A stretch of 64,000 nucleotides of DNA from SAR202 cluster bacterium (lineage in GTDB: Bacteria; Chloroflexota; Dehalococcoidia; Lucifugimonadales; Lucifugimonadaceae). The position numbers and the translations under genes were made by a program. Position 1 is the stretch's first letter, and each line of letters opens with the position of its first letter. The notes under the pieces are model-generated. The model was not told where the DNA came from and did not search any database. It saw only the letters and a program-made list of their open reading frames with translations. Of the stretch, positions 63,615-64,000 are shown one piece after another. The stretch covers positions 124,001 through 188,000 of the forward strand of contig VFGZ01000026.1 in NCBI GenBank assembly GCA_009392215.1, in the 5' to 3' direction.

Positions 63615-64000
63615 TTATGTTCTTGATATTTGGTATTCGGAACGTTTCGCCAGCACCACTATTTCTTCACTTTCTTCTCTCAATTCCTCACCTTCGAAAT
63701 TTCCCCACATTTCGAGAATTTCCAGACCAACTAGATCACATAATTTAATAACTTGTTCAGGATGAAGATAGCGAACCAGCACATCTAATTCTTGCCGACG
63801 CAATGAATTCCCATTTTGGTCAAGTTCTTCGACTATTTGGGTTCCGTGGTTTAATTGCTCGACTGTATCGAAATGATTCTTGGCCGTTAAAACGTATCTG
63901 CCTCCATCTGGCCTTTCCACCACTTCAAGTAGAAATTCTTCTTCAGGATCTTCTGCAAGCATCTGTGGGTCGGGGTAGAAAATATTGAACGCCATTGTTC
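63615..64000 (-). CDS. SAM-dependent methyltransferase, C-terminal part (5' end outside window)
   Basis: The frame stays open to the right window edge. The visible part matches the C-terminal half of class I methyltransferases: MAFNIFYPDPQMLAEDPE as the DxFxP-type strand, a GGRYVLTAKNHFD strand, VRYLHPEQVIKLCDLVGLEI and MWGNFEGEELREESEEIVVL ending in a lone strand. The SAM-binding motif would lie beyond the window. An in-frame ATG at 63995 exists but is probably internal. Confidence 0.7.
   Translation of the reverse strand, partial: TMAFNIFYPDPQMLAEDPEEEFLLEVVERPDGGRYVLTAKNHFDTVEQLNHGTQIVEELDQNGNSLRRQELDVLVRYLHPEQVIKLCDLVGLEILEMWGNFEGEELREESEEIVVLAKRSEYQISRT

Noticed and set aside
1-64000. 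tRNA, rRNA, CRISPR arrays, insertion sequences, prophage or integrase genes
   Set aside because: None seen when reading both strands; no transposase-like protein and no regular spaced repeat.

Overview
The window looks like a chromosomal segment of a free-living, streamlined marine Chloroflexota bacterium of the SAR202 type. This is inferred, not proven. The evidence is: three diverged enolase-superfamily sugar-acid dehydratases, two mannonate-dehydratase-like TIM barrels and four SMP-30/gluconolactonase proteins in 64 kb (expansion of the enolase superfamily is a known SAR202 hallmark); a flavin monooxygenase; a split three-gene proton-pumping transhydrogenase; moderate GC; frequent TTG and GTG starts; and short intergenic spaces. 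I saw no rRNA, tRNA, insertion sequence, phage gene or CRISPR array.

Layout. 1-5249 (minus): a four-gene run of flavin monooxygenase, TPP-dependent decarboxylase/synthase-like enzyme, ceramidase-like amidohydrolase and a mannonate-dehydratase-like gene cut by the window edge. 5494-9487 (plus): two sugar-acid dehydratases and a DHA2-type MFS exporter. 9488-12849 (minus): a one-TM micro-gene coupled to a very unusual 1075-residue fusion of an ArsP/DUF318-type permease to a calcium-binding FG-GAP/ASPIC-UnbV propeller. 13110-18734: mannonate-dehydratase-like enzyme, bicupin, epimerase, an unknown small protein, a DUF362 ferredoxin-like protein with a His-rich tail, and a gluconolactonase. 18880-25265: a peptide/nickel-type ABC importer operon divergent from its binding lipoprotein, which has a near-consensus promoter, C-ending codon bias and a strong terminator, so it is probably highly expressed. 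25392-28437: five paralogous secreted lipoproteins of a family I do not recognise.

28650-48514 is a carbohydrate island: two NAD-dependent epimerases preceded by an attenuator-like leader, pntA/pntAB/pntB, an enolase-superfamily enzyme, an FGGY (gluconokinase-like) kinase, 6-phosphogluconate dehydrogenase, a DUF2090 TIM barrel, Pgi, transaldolase, RpiB, tandem gluconolactonases, a ceramidase-like pseudoenzyme, a GH4 glycosidase and a zinc-type dehydrogenase. Read together these fit a gluconolactone to gluconate to 6-phosphogluconate to pentose phosphate route that bypasses glucose-6-phosphate dehydrogenase, with transhydrogenase nearby to balance NADH and NADPH.

48555-64000 is more housekeeping: a CopD/DUF2269-like membrane protein, then a primosome block (rplI, dnaB, a DnaD-like gene, a tandem double-AAA+ DnaC-like gene, an HIT protein) with overlapping reading frames, another gluconolactonase-like gene, a triad-less alpha/beta hydrolase, a SelA/DgaE-like PLP enzyme, a DUF1932-type dehydrogenase, a membrane zinc-ribbon protein, mrp plus a MIP18/SufT protein, uvrB, a D-2-hydroxyacid dehydrogenase and the C-terminal part of a methyltransferase.

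The strongest novelty candidates are the five-member lipoprotein family, the permease-FG-GAP fusion with its coupled micro-gene, the tandem-duplicated helicase-loader-like ATPase, and a set of apparent pseudoenzymes.
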